From: Amphiura filiformis
Taxonomy: Eukaryota; Echinodermata; Ophiuroidea; Amphilepidida; Amphiuridae
Reading direction: 5' to 3'
Assembly: GCF_039555335.1 (NCBI RefSeq)
Contig: NC_092640.1
Coordinates: 44,055,099-44,119,098 of the forward strand
DNA length: 64,000 bases
Shown: one piece after another, positions 48,881 through 60,739 of the stretch
Numbering within the stretch: the stretch's first letter is position 1
Layout: each line of letters opens with the position of its first letter
Made by a program: the position numbers and the translations under genes
Notes under the pieces: model-generated
The model's input: the letters and a program-made list of their open reading frames with translations, nothing else
Databases searched by the model: none
What the model was told of the DNA's origin: nothing

Positions 48881-48964
48881 TGCCCCTTTTTTCCATCAGA
48901 ATGGATCAAACTACAAAAACGCAAAATAGCGCGAATAGCGCACCCCCTATATAGATCTATCAAT

Positions 48965-50092
48965 TGTGATGTGCCCTGAGTAATTTAATTTAATTTAATT
49001 ATTTAACTTTGTTTACAAGCTGAAAGTATGTCATGAGATGGGAAAACCCCTTGTACGTGCAAGATAATGATGTGGAAAGTCGTTTTGGAATTCCCCAAAT
49101 TATTGTAAACAAAGTCAGATCTATGTTTGGAACTTGGAAAGCCCCAGTTCATTGTTGCACCATCAGGAAAACCCCCAGGAAGTGATGTAATGTGAATGTG
49201 TATAATTAATCTTGGGAAATCCCAAGATTGCAGCAATGTTGTGAAAATGTGATTGAAGTAATGGTTTATTAATAGATGATGGGTTTTTGCATGAGTACTG
49301 CTATAAAAAGCTGGAGGCTTTTGTTGGGCCTTTACAGAATGCCATGGGAGATTGAGATATTCCACATGTGTGTGATGGTCTTCGTGCTTCAAAAAGAAGT
49401 ACATTTTAACCAGTTTATATAGCCAATAATTGAGCTAATTTTAATACAGCAACGAAGAAGACAGCGAGCACACAAAAGTGCTCTTCCTCATCAAAGGATT
49501 AAAAGTTCTTCTGTCAAATTGCTGGAGTTTGCTGGGTTTGTGAAGTCCACGCATCTGTCAAAAAACAGCGGAGCTGTGTTAAAGAAACCTGTTCCCTGGA
49601 AAAAGAGTGATTGGTGAAAGAAACACCATTTTTGGAGAAAGCAGCGCAAGGAGATATATTTGTGGAGAAAGCATCGCAAGGAGATATATTTGTGGAGATA
49701 CATGTAGCAGCGCAAAGGAGATTGGAGGAAGCATCATCATTTTCGTATGAGGATTTTATACGCAAGGATTTATAAATGCAAGTGTACTATGGACTTCGCT
49801 GATTTTCGCAGGACAAGTGAATAAGGATATATTACATCAGTCGTCCAGAACATTGCAAGAACTCTAGGATCACCAACAAGAAGACAGCTGGTTAAGTACT
49901 GATATAGTAAAACTGTCATTGTGTGATTTTATTGTACATGCGATATTGTTATTATGTGTACCAATCATACTCTGTTTTCAATTAAAGACTTAGATTTTGT
50001 TAGCTTAAACAAACAGTGTATTTGTGTTGTGCATTCCTTATGAGTTCGGGAAAAAGGTGATTTTGGCCTTCAGTCAAGTACGACTCGTAACA
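48965..50092 (+). mobile_element. Solo LTR, 1128 bp, with CAAT target duplication
   Basis: Begins TGTGATGTGCCC and ends CGACTCGTAACA (TG...CA). CAAT precedes (48961-48964) and follows (50093-50096), while intact units of the surrounding array read ATCTATCAATCAACCACC, the exact empty site. Internal signals fit an LTR: TATA box GCTATAAAAAGC at about 49300 and an ATTAAA poly-A signal at about 49982 followed by a T/G-rich stretch. The frame 49003-49404 (minus) is not a gene. No internal region remains, so it arose by LTR-LTR recombination. A 4-bp target duplication is compatible with several LTR superfamilies. Confidence 0.85.
49300..49312 (+). promoter_or_regulatory. TATA-like box within the solo LTR
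   Basis: GCTATAAAAAGCTGG lies about 335 bp into the LTR, where the U3/R boundary could be. No experimental support. Confidence 0.5.
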
Positions 50093-50831
50093 CAATCAAC
50101 CACCAAAATCGCAAAATCGCGCGAATAGCACTACTTCTTAAGTACGTAGGGAAAAATACCATAATCGCGCGAATAGCACTTCAGTGTTAAGGCATTTTTT
50201 CCATCAGAATGGATCAAAGTACAACATCGCAAAATAGCGCGAATAGCGCACTCCCTACAAAGATCTATCAATCAACCACCAAAAACGCAAAATCGCGCGA
50301 ATAGCACTACTTCTTAAGTACTTAGGGAAAATACCATAATAGCGCGAATAGCGCTTCAGTGCTAAGGCATTTTCCCCATCATAATGGACCAAAGTACAAA
50401 ATCGCAAAATAGCGCACCCCTATATAGATCTATCAATCAACCACCAAAATCGCAAAATCGCGCGAATAGCACTACTTCTTATTTACTTAGGGAAAATAGC
50501 ATAATCGCGCAAATAGCGCTTCAGGGTTAAGGCATTTTCCCATCATAATGGACCAAAGTACAAAATCGCAAAATAGCGCGAATAGCGGACCCCCTATATA
50601 GATCTATCAATCAACCACCAAAACCGCAAAATCGCGCGAATAGCACTACTTCTTAAGTACGTAAGGAAAATACCATAATCGCGCGAATAGCGCTTCAGTG
50701 CCAAGGCATTTTTCCCATCATAATGGACCAAAGTACAAAATCGCAAAATAGCGCGAATAGCGCACCCCCTATATAGATCTATCAATCAACCACCAAAATT
50801 ACAACTTCGCGCGAATAGCACTACTTCTTAA

Positions 50832-51489
50832 GGGATCTAAAATGAGCGTTTATTGCGTTTCGACAGTATTTTTGTGGGACATGAGAGCACCTCGGACCTA
50901 TCGAATTGCATTCTGAATACGAAGCATGTCTTTCTGATATCAAATAATTTTCATTTTTGAAAATCACAATATAATACAAATTTTATGACAAATTATTAAA
51001 ATTTGATATTTTTCAAATTTTTGATATATAACAGTCCTCGAAGTAAATTATATAAATCTAATGATATATTCTTAAAGTGTATGTAGCAGGGAGGAAAAGC
51101 CGACGGTCAATTGAAAATTTTGACCTTTCATATTGAAGATATGGATTTTTTCCCAAAAAGACCTAATTTTTTTTGGTGTTTTGGGAAAAAAAATCCATAT
51201 CTTCGAATCGAAAGGTCAAAATTTTCAATTGATCGTCGGCTTTTCATCCCACCTACATACACTTTAAGTATAAATCATCAGATTTATAAAGTTTACTTCA
51301 AGTACTGTTAAATATCAAAAATATCAATTTTAATGATTTGCCATAAAATGTGTATTAAATTGCGAATTTCAAAAATCAAAATTATTTGATATCAGAATGA
51401 CATTCTTCGTATTCAGAATGCAATTCGATATGTCTGATGTGCTCTGATGTCCCAAAATAAATACTGTCCAAACGTTCATACCCCAGCCC
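50832..51489. mobile_element. 658-bp foldback MITE with TTAA target duplication
   Basis: TTAA at 50828-50831 and 51490-51493. The interrupted array unit reads ACTTCTTAAGTACTTAGGG when intact, so TTAA is duplicated. The element is one long inverted repeat: GAATTGCATTCTGAATACGA near the left is inverted near the right, and pairing continues to the centre (GATATGGATTTTTTCCCAAA versus its inverse). TTAA targeting fits piggyBac- or Kolobok-type transposases acting in trans. Confidence 0.9.
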
Positions 51490-51913
51490 TTAAGTACTTA
51501 GGGAAAAATAGCATAATCGCGCGAATAGCGCTTCAGGGTTAAGGCATTTTTCCCATCATAATGGACCAAAGTACAAAATCGCAAAATAGCGCGAATAGCA
51601 CTACTTCTTAAGTACTTAGGGAAAAATAGCATAATCGCGCGAATAGCGTACCACGTTAAGCCCTTTTACTGCTGTAGAAATATTTTAAGTTTGAAAAATA
51701 TAAGTGTTAATAGCACAAATAGCAATTCTTCAAAATCGCGGTGCGATTATTGCGATTATACATACAAAGTAATGGCAGAAACGCGCGATCGCAAGACATG
51801 TGAATAAGAGTGCTATTATTGCTATTGTCAGTTATAGCGCCTTTCTCATAATTCTTGTATTGCATTACATTGGAAGATTAATACTTTTATATGCTTGCTG
51901 TCATTGGTGATCT

Positions 51914-53440
51914 CTTGAAAAGTACCAGTCCGCGTACAAAAAATTTCACGGAACTGAAACAGCACTTTTGAAGGTCCAAAATGACATCTTATGTGAACTT
52001 GATAAAAAACATGCTGTGTTCTTAGTTCTTCTGGATTTATCTGCGGCCTTTGACACCATTGATCACAATATTCTTCTATCGCGTCTTGAATCCGTGGGTG
52101 TCAAAGGTCCACCCCTTCAATGGGTTTTGTCATATTTATCATGCAGAAATCAATCTGTCAACATTGGAAATACTCAGTCATCTGCGGTAGACCTACCATT
52201 TGGAGTACCACAAGGCTCTGTGTTAGGCCCCATATTTTTCACTCTATATGCGTCACCTGTTATTGAATTTGCTCGTCATCATAACTTGAATGTTCATACT
52301 TATGCAGATGACACACAGCTTTACCTTTCTTTTGATGTAAATAAACCCAAAGATGAAGACTTAGCTCGTCAGCGTATTGAGAATTGTATTTCTGATATAC
52401 GATCATGGATGACAAATAATAAACTAAAACTTAATGATGACAAAACTGAATTGCTCATAGTTTCTTCCAAAAATTCTCAAAGTAAGATTCAGCGTAATAG
52501 TATTCAAATTGGATCTTCCACTATATCTTCTTCAACCAGTGTGCGGAATTTAGGAGTATGTTTTGATTCAACACTGTCAATGGACAATCATATTAAAAAG
52601 TGTGTCAATCTGCTTATTTTCAAATCCGGAACCTTCTGTCAAAGGATACTGCTGAAATACTACTTCACGCTTTCATTACATCGCGCTTAGACAACGGAAA
52701 TGTTCTACGCGAATACTAAACGGAATTACTGAACAACAGCTTCGGAAACTTCAACTTGTACAGAACTCTGCCGCACGCGTTTTGACAAACACTCGCAAAT
52801 ATGATCACATCACACCCATTCTTATGAATTTGCACTGGCTTCCTGTACGTGAATGAATTGAATTTAAAACTCTTCTTCTCACATGGAAAGGTTTAAACAA
52901 CATTGCACCATCTTACATCACGGACCTTCTCGTTCCATACGCACATGCACGCACTCTAAGATCGTCAGACAAATGTTTATTAAAAATTCCACGATCTAAT
53001 TATTCTCCGGGAGACCGTGCTTTTTCTACTGTTGCACCAAAACTTTGGAACTCACTTCCCTATAATCTGAGACAATCAATTTCTGTTGATCAGTTCAAAT
53101 CTGGACTCAAAACTTTCTTATTCAATGCTGCGTATAATGTCAACTAATGTTTTGATTTATCATGCTCATATACTGCTATGTATTTTGTTTAACAATGTAT
53201 TAAGGATTTTGGTTCATGTTGGTTGTATGTTGTACATGTTGTATGAATTTGTATAGAGCTAACAATTTGGATAGTTGATTTGTTTTATTCAACTATCCTT
53301 TTTGTTAACTCTGTTTCATGCATACATGATTATGTATTCTTGCTTGTAATTTGTATTTGTGTTTTTGCGCCTTGGATTAGATTTAATTTTCTAGATAAAT
53401 GGCGCATTATAAATGCTTATTTATTATTTATTATCTCTAT
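51914..53440 (+). mobile_element. 5'-truncated LINE, CR1/L2/Rex1-like
   Basis: Begins within reverse transcriptase domain 2 (YQSAYKKFHGTETALLKV). The main frame runs to 52690 with LLDLSAAFDTIDHNILLSRL, FGVPQGSVLGPIFFTLY and catalytic YADDTQLYL. It shifts frame near 52610, and the C-terminal part (IAPSYITDLLVPYAHAR, PKLWNSLPYNLR) is readable to the stop near 53146, with an in-frame stop at about 52856. The 3' end is TGGCGCATTATAAATG with a TTATT-rich tail at 53410-53440. Differs in sequence from the LINE at 24164, so two families are present. Confidence 0.85.
51968..52690 (+). pseudogene. LINE reverse transcriptase fragment
   Basis: The open frame of 240 codons covers the palm with intact FADTID-type motif A (LSAAFDTID) and YADD motif C, but lacks the fingers N-terminus and endonuclease and is cut by a frameshift at its C-terminal end. 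Inactive. Confidence 0.85.
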
Positions 53441-55240
53441 TTATATTATGTCTGAATTGATATGAAAGTGTAAAATCTATCATTATTTCTATCAATTATA
53501 TGTATCTCTTAAAGCCATATTATAACATTTTCATACAAAATAGATTAGCATTTCTTTGCCATAAAATGTTAGTTTTTACTGTCAGATATATCCCCTTTTT
53601 ATTTTTGAGCCGAACAACTACGGCAGAGCAAAGAAAATTGGAATTTACTACCAGCGCATATGTCGCCAATACGTACCACTCCTTCGGTCATGTTATGGTA
53701 CGGCCCTTTGTTGTGTAGATCACCGTCGCGCACGCCGTTTACGTACTGTGTGTTATGAACATCGTGTATGCGTTCGACTAATAATTCCATCGTAATAATA
53801 AAACGCTGATTCAGGCGTTTTATTCAAAATCTCGGATTTTGACAAAACTACAGCACCTAGAGTCTTGATTTTTTCAGGGTATATTGGTTTAATAAAGTAC
53901 AATATAATCGTGTAAAAAATTAATTAAAAAAAATCAGTGAGGGCGTCCTCCTCAGCAAATGTTATAATATGGCTTTAATGGCTATATAAAATTGTTGAAT
54001 GGTTATAAATAGCTTATTAAATGGTCCTCATGATCGTGAGGGCAATGCTGAATCGGAAACGGGACACTTCACACCCTTTCAATTTCGGACCCGTGCACTT
54101 TCGCCCCCTTTCTATTTCGCACCCGTGCACTTTCGCCCCCTTTTTAAACCGCGGGTAATGTGCTGCTGTTGATTGCTTTATTGCGTTTTACTAATGACTC
54201 AGGACAATTGTGTATTACCACACAAAAATATTTCCCAATAATTTAGTCCTGTGCAAAGTCTACAAGAAACACCCTTGTTATCTTAGGATTACTCTTTTCT
54301 TTTCAATAAGAACATTGTAGATTTGGGGTCACATTTTGAGGAGCAAAATAGCAAAATTAGAAACCTTTTATTTCAAGCACTACTCCATAACTATCAAGTA
54401 ATTTCCATTAATACCACGATTGCATAACTAAACTAGCCTGATGATGCAGAAAAAAAGTTTTATAAGGCAAAACAAGCGCAATTTTATTTTTGTTACCTTA
54501 TTTTATTGTTATCTACGAATGATGCCAGCCAAGAAGTGGTCGGTTTTGATGTGATGGGTCACAAATTGGGTACTACAATTGCAGGATAACTTAAACTGGT
54601 ATGCTACCTATTGTGTGTGAAAGTTTTACACTATAAATGTTGGTCGAACGTTTGTTGGGTAAACGCTTTTATATTATTATCGAGTCTCTCATTATTATCA
54701 TTATATAATTTGTTGTTTCAGAACTACAAAACAACCAGGTAATTTCCCGAATTGGGTAAATTTATAAAAATCCCAACGTCGGACGATTGGATTTTTACCA
54801 ACAATTTAGTCGACGGATGCATGCGCAGCCTTTCCCTCAAAACTACTGAGAAAGGATGATCTCGATCCAGTCATGCAGAAGTCCTTTGATACCCAAGATG
54901 TGAGAACATGACTAGTTCACCACGTAAACTTATGGCTCAAAATTCGGACAGTATCAGTTTGTGAATGAGGACATCGTATAAGTTCCTTGTACAAGAACAT
55001 GACCATGTTTTACACATTTGAAGATTAATGCAGATGGTAGATGCAAGTTCTAAATTTATTGTTTGAATAAGTTCTTTGAACTCAAAACATGACTAGACTA
55101 ATAAATCAAGGTCATAGCAAAATAGCTATTTGAACTGACTGAACCCCTAGGTACAGAGGTCTGGTTAATGTTTCCTGAGCATTGAGGTGAAAATAAGGGG
55201 CACATGTCAAATCCTAGACCCTACGTGTACGTATGTCATT
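53441..55240. other. Intergenic stretch, small repeats only
   Basis: A hairpin at 53808-53825 (AAAACGC TGATTCAG GCGTTTT). At 54060-54140 a 33-bp unit with CCCGTGCACTTTCGCCCCCT is repeated about twice. No gene recognised. Confidence 0.55.
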
Positions 55241-55242
55241 TA

Positions 55243-55381
55243 TACACTGCAAAAAATATTTTACTCAACAAATGAGTAAAATATTACTCAACATTGAGCT
55301 CATGTTGAGTAATTGCTTACTCATTTGTTCAGTTGTGACCTATATGAGCTCAATGTTGAGTAAAATATTTTATACAGTGTA
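55243..55381. mobile_element. 139-bp hairpin MITE
   Basis: Ends TACACTG(C/T)A and inverse, with inner TTTTACTCAAC / GTTGAGTAAAA and GAGCTCAATGTTGAG inverted and direct forms. hAT-like terminal CA-CTG, tentative. Confidence 0.75.
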
Positions 55382-55432
55382 GGTTCAACTGATTTGGTAA
55401 ACCCGGAACAAAGGAAAGAATTAAGCATATAA

Positions 55433-55690
55433 TGCCCTGTAGAGCCAATTATGGGTTCTGGAACAACCTTATGGAGATTCCTTTTCCTTGTGGAGACACA
55501 AAGCAATGCTCTGTTAGGAAACATTTATGAATTGCTGTAAATTGATTACAGCAATACAATAAAGGTCTCCAGGTGGTACCCTTTGGAGTTGTTGGTCTTC
55601 TTAAGCACTTGTAAGGTGTGTTGCCCCATTGGGTGTGCCCTGTGGAGCTAATTATGGGTTCTGGTACACCTTTATGGAGACACACACTGA
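55433..55690 (+). repeat. Partial direct duplication, offset about 203 bp
   Basis: CCCTGTAGAGCCAATTATGG at 55434 and CCCTGTGGAGCTAATTATGG at 55637, both continuing into GGTTCTGG-ACA-CCTTATGGAGA. Confidence 0.75.
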
Positions 55691-56189
55691 TTCATAAAGC
55701 CATTTGTTAGAATTGTGGGTGAGCATAAGCTTACATTTCGTTGGCTGCATTACTACATACTGACGGATGTTCAACCCAAGGTGTATTACATAGTAACGGA
55801 TGCTGATCGCAAATTTATCAAAAAATGGGCATCGGGAAAACGTTGGGTAGGTAAATTGTATTGGGCATAGATTATAAAAACTTGCCACTAATGTTCAGCA
55901 ATTCATGTGTGCAATTTAAAGTAGACACTTGAAGATATTTTCAAAACGTTAAAATGTAGTAAAATCGTACGTCTTATATATGTAATAGATTGCCAAAGTA
56001 ATCCGTCACTATTTCTTACGCATTTTTTTTTTGAGAACTCAACATCAGTCACTATGGATTTTACCGTAAAGTGCAGATCCGTCACTATGTAATGCACCGA
56101 CGATTTACAGGTCATAGTTGTAGCCATAAAAATCAAGTTTGACTGACTATTGTCCTGTGAAACTCAGCTCAGGTGCACACACACATTTC

Positions 56190-56720
56190 ATAGACCAGGG
56201 GCTCTCAATTACATTTCCTTGTGGGAAACAGAGCGGGACTGTAACTTATCGTACATTGGAGAAACAGGTAGAAAATTCGGCACGCGGTTAGAAGAGCACA
56301 AAAGCGAAGTGGAAAAAGTCAGCAGCACCGTGGTCACTAGAGCAGGGAGGAAAGAGTCCTTAACTACTACGCACAAGTCGGCCATAACGGACCATGTTGT
56401 TGATAAGAACCATGTAATTGGGTGGGGGGAAGCTGAGGTCATTGGCACAGAGCAAGATAGATATAAGCGCTGGATCAAAGAAGCTGTAGAAATTAGAAAG
56501 AGGGGGCGTACAACTATGAACAGAGACGAGAAGCAGTACCAGCTTACTCACATTTTTGATGAGTTCCTGCAACAGGGATCTAAAAAATCCCCAAAAGGAA
56601 AACCAACTGGCAACCCAAAAAATCATGCTGGAAATCCCTCTAGCGTTGGTTGTCAGTAGATTGCAGTCACTCCTCATCAAGTGTTGACAAAGACAACAGT
56701 GGTTGTTGAAACGTACACAG
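56190..56720 (+). pseudogene. Penelope-like element remnant: GIY-YIG endonuclease domain
   Basis: The frame at 56150-56659 contains SYIGETGRKFGTRLEEHKSE (GIY-YIG core as Y-IGETGR), HKSAITDHVVDKNHVIGW and RYKRWIKEAVEIRKR, then MNRDEKQYQL, the standard order of the C-terminal endonuclease of Penelope-like retroelements. The stop is followed by GTTGTTGAAACGTACACAG, similar to tails of this group. The reverse transcriptase is absent, so this is a 5'-truncated copy. The domain itself is open over about 150 codons and still has conserved Tyr, Gly, Arg and His positions. Confidence 0.85.
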
Positions 56721-57040
56721 TAAGTGCATTTTCTTGGATCAGATACTACGAACTCTGGTTACTATGTTTTATACTGCAGAGCTGTTCAAGGAACAACCAC
56801 AAATGAGAATCCCTACTACAAATCCTAGTGATTGCACTCATGATTATCCAAAACTGGAAATTAAAATGGACACTCCCTAAAACCATTCAATGGGAACATC
56901 GTGATATTTGTAGCATGGTCTTTCTTTGACCTCTATGGTGTACATGTTTAATTTTAGTATAGTAGTGTATATGTACACTACTACTATGCAGGATATATGT
57001 TCCGGTCCACTAGTGCCTTTGGTCTGACAAAAGGCTCAAA

Positions 57041-57232
57041 ATGTCTTTACCACTATGGTGTGATAAGGACCGCTGGTCAGAGGTTTACAATAATATCTCA
57101 TTGAACAGCAGATATTGCGACAGACAAGAGCGTGTTAGAGAGTGGATAGAGAGAGAATTTGAGCCACAGATAGTGAAGATAGGCTTGGCATGGATCAGCC
57201 AATCTGTGTGCTTGGCATTGGCAGCGGCGAAG
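57041..57232 (+). pseudogene. HNMT-like: HNMT-like copy 3, exon 1 (frameshifted)
   Basis: 192 nt. The reading frame from ATG runs to a stop at 57244 through a wrong frame after VKI. The correct frame resumes at about MDQPICVLGIGSGEG. Confidence 0.78.
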
Positions 57233-57719
57233 GCAAGTTTCTAAAATCTTTGCTATATTGACATTGGACCGAAAAAATAATATGTAAACAGGAGCTTAAT
57301 GGGAGAGTAATGGGAAAGAACATGGACATATTCCGACTTCATTATTTCGCATTATACGTCCAAAGTATATAAAACGATTCCTTTTTTGGTAACGTAATGA
57401 GTCAAGAAATCCTATGAATCAGAATAAAAATATTCAGTTTTGGAAACCCACATTTTGTGTGACAACCATGAAAACAATCGGTTTGGAGTAGGATTTATTT
57501 AGTTAGCTTTTCATAAAGAAGACACATGAAATTCGGAAAGGTTAATTGTTTATTTTTGAAAATTTTCAAAAATGTTCAAGAAAAAACAGGTCAAAAACTA
57601 TTCAGCAATAAATTGAACATAATGGTGTATATTATTTCTTGTTTTTTAAATTTGAAATGAAAAATGAGAAAACCTTGATGTGCTCTAAACGATAGAGCTT
57701 TACCATTTGCTCGCCTATA

Positions 57720-58607
57720 CAGCCTGTCTCAAAAAAAATTGTGCAAGTGAAAAGCGCCCTCTTTGGCAATTAGAAAATACCGTAGTGACATAACGCTTAC
57801 ATCAACGTCACAGATGCAGTCTTAGCTCTCAAATGCCGTTGATTCTGTTCAATTTGCTTGTTCCAATTTCGAGATATGTTTATTTAACAACGAAAGGGTA
57901 AAATCACAATTGTGCCACTTTTACTAGGGAAGAGAGCTGTACATGTAAATCAATGATAGCTGATGTTGATGCGTCTAATGCACTCCCCCTTTCGGGGCGC
58001 ATACATTAGACGCATCAACATCAGTACGCGTGCATTATTTTGTCTAATATCTCTCCCAACAAGTCAACAAGTAATACGTGTTCATTAACATATAACATGT
58101 ATAAGTGTGCAATTTTGTTTGTCTTTTAACATGTCTTAAGTGGCTAAGAGAACAGTATTTACCATGATAAAATCATTGACATGCACATGTATTTAATTTT
58201 TTACAGTAGAATGTGAAATATTTATTTATCTTTTAATCTCTTTTAAGTGGAAAAGAGAATCATCATTCCTGCATCATGATAAAACAGTAAAAACAGTCAA
58301 ATAATTTTGTATTGTGTATAATTGATGCATTCTTTTGATTTCACAAAGGAACTCCTGATAAACTTGATGCTATCACTGTTACATATAAAGCCCTCTTCCC
58401 TAGTAAAAGTGGCACAATTGTGACTTTACCCTTTCGTCTTTAACGAAACATATCTCGAGATTAAAACACGCAAATTGAACAGAACAAACAGCATTTGAGA
58501 GCTAAGACTACGCCCTTGACGGAAGTGTAAGCATAATGTCACATCGGTATTTTTTAATTGCCATAGAGGGCGCTTTTCACTTGCACAATTTTTTTTGAGA
58601 CAGGCTG
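57720..58607. mobile_element. Foldback MITE family A, copy in intron 1 of HNMT-like copy 3
   Basis: 888 bp, same family as 43825-44694: CAGCCTGTCTC ends, TA flanks (57718-57719; 58608-58609), same inner arms and central hairpin (GATGCGTCTAATGCACTCCC and inverse). Flanking intron sequence differs from that of the copy 2 insertion, so the two look like independent insertions. Confidence 0.9.
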
Positions 58608-58861
58608 TATATCCTGTATATCTTGTCACAAAAATCATGCAACGTTGTCAAAATGGGAACTTTGAGAAATCAACATTTTAGTCAAAATAATTCGCAAAAT
58701 GTTCGCAAGAATTCCATGCTTGCAAAAACTGTATCAGGTGCATTTTTTGCTCCAATGAATCCAAAATGTCTGCTTTTAGTACACCCAAAAATTCAAAATA
58801 ATATTGAAATCTGAGTAACATTTCGACTGGTTTTTTTTAAACACATATTTGTTGGAGTTAA

Positions 58862-59435
58862 GGGGGTACTACACCCCTCGTTAAAATGTGTCTATTTTTG
58901 CATTTTTCTCAAAAACTAATAACACACTGGTAACAAAAGTTATGTATATTATAGAGGCAAGGATCCATTTACTACACTGGAATTTCAATGACCCAAGACA
59001 AGCGGTCCGTTATTTATGATAAGAAATAAGGTACCGCTAGGATGTACCTCATTTCCTATCATATACGGAACCGCTTGTCTTGAAGCACTGAAATTTCAGT
59101 GAAGTAATAAAAATGTGTCTATTTTTGCAATTTTATCAAAAACTAATAACACACTGGTAACAAAAGTTATGTATATTATAGGGGCAAGGAATCCATTTAC
59201 TACACTGGAATTTCAATGACCCAAGACAAGCGGTCCGTTATTTATGATAAGAAATAAGGTACCGCTAGGATGTACCTCATTTCCTATCATATACGGAACC
59301 GCTTGTCTTGAGGCACTGAAATTTCAGTGAAGTAATTGAATTCCTTGCCCCAATAATATACATAACTTTTGTTACCAGTGTGTTATTATTTTTTGAGAAA
59401 AATGCAAGAATAGTCACAAATTGTGTAGTACCCCC
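58862..59435. mobile_element. 574-bp TTAA-flanked foldback MITE with internal duplication
   Basis: Ends GGGGGTACTACAC and inverse, with TTAA at 58858-58861 and 59436-59439. A segment of about 240 bp (AATGTGTCTATTTTTGCA onward) is present twice (58884 and 59107). Inner palindromes centre on AAGGTACCGCTAGGATGTAC. A paralogous uninterrupted site GGAGTTAGCAACATACCAA lies near 60394. Confidence 0.87.
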
Positions 59436-60640
59436 TTAACAACATACCAAATGCTACTTGACTATGTTAGACATACACATAGGTTTGCTGCATTGCTGCG
59501 ATGTAAATCGTGCAATGAATCACATTAGTTTGCTATATTTGCTATATTTAGTTTGCTATAGTTTAGCTATTTAGTTTGCTATAGTTTAGCAATATTTTCC
59601 CGCCAATTTGATTTAGCTGTCTTGAAACATGTGACTTTTTTAGAATTGGACAGAGTGAAATAGTGATTTTTAAATCAAGAAAAAATGGGAGGAAATATAA
59701 AAAAAAGTTGTATTTAATCGTTTCAAGTGACAGAATACATCATTATAGGTTTTAAGTATCAAAAAATCACAAATTCCGCGTGCAAGAATGTGTTTCCCCT
59801 TGTTTTGCACTAGCACAGCGAAGTTAGTAGTAATATTGCCTTCCAGGACATCTTGCTGGTCAAAAGGTCACTTATGGTTTGCATATTACTGAGGGCATTG
59901 CAATTAGCATATTAATGAGGTCATGAATATTAATGGGGGTGTGGCAAAGTAACATATTCATGAATGTTAATGAGATGGGCTTGGTTAATTAGCATATTCA
60001 CGAGGTAATGGATATTAGGAAGTGTGATCAAATACTGGCAATGTTAGACAAATGATGGAAAACAAATGAGAGAGACAAACTAAGAAAGAATTTGCATATA
60101 GCGGAAAAGCGGAGTATGAACTTACGACCAAAGATCACCTCTGCTTGAACAGGGTACATTGGTCTTTTCCACACTCTGCATACAGTCCCATGCAGTAAGA
60201 ATTCAGTAAGCTGAGGTTTCGAGGATACCGGCAATATGAGCCTTTATAGAGTGATACGCACACATTGGGGTTTGACCCTGTGATCCGTATAAACAGTGTT
60301 GGAAATAAGTCATTAGTAAAGTGTCTCTTACTAAATCGTTTTGATATGATGGCATTCCAACTGCAAATCTTTGTTTTGTTTACACACATTTGCTGGAGTT
60401 AGCAACATACCAAATGCTACTTGACTACGTTGGATATACAAGCAAGAAAATTTGGAGGAAATATTTATCATTTCAAGTGAAAGAAAACATCTTAGTGTTT
60501 ATAAGGCGTGGACGAATGTGTCCCCTCTGATTCTGCACTAACACAACCAAGTTAGTTGTAATATTGCCTTCCAGGACATCTTCCGGCTCAACAAGGTCAA
60601 CGGTTACAAGGTCACACAGGTTACACGGTTACACAGAAGC
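59436..60640 (+). repeat. Diverged direct duplication in intron 1 of copy 3
   Basis: 59440-59880 resembles 60400-60620: CAACATACCAAATGCTACTT at 59441 and 60402, and ATATTGCCTTCCAGGACATC at 59832 and 60562. Between lie AT-rich repeats (CATATTAATGAGG-like, 59880-60010). Confidence 0.8.
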
Positions 60641-60739
60641 ATTAAATAATTTTGCCCTTATTAGTAACTAGTAAGAAATAATAACAATAATTAAACGAAA
60701 TCATAACTTAAAATACATTTTTTTATTGTTTTCCAACAG

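Larger units (their letters stand above)
48885..51660 (+). repeat. About 175-bp tandem array, interrupted by two elements
   Basis: Units run from TCAACCACCAAAA through CGCGCGAATAGCAC, ACTTCTTAAGTAC, CTTCAG-GTTAAGGCATTTT to GATCTATCAA. Starts at 50096, 50273, 50437, 50611 and 50786 (spacing 164-177). A partial unit precedes the LTR at 48885-48964. The unit beginning at 50786 is split by a foldback and resumes at 51494. Many embedded GCGCGAATAGC words occur. Confidence 0.9.

Noticed and set aside
47398-48963. Repetitive open frames of 60-116 residues
   Set aside because: They track minisatellite units in every frame and strand.
49003-49404. 133-residue minus-strand frame
   Set aside because: Lies wholly inside the solo LTR, antisense, with no domain.
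53599-53790. Minus-strand 63-residue frame near 53.7 kb
   Set aside because: Short, no domain, overlapped by an equally long plus-strand frame.
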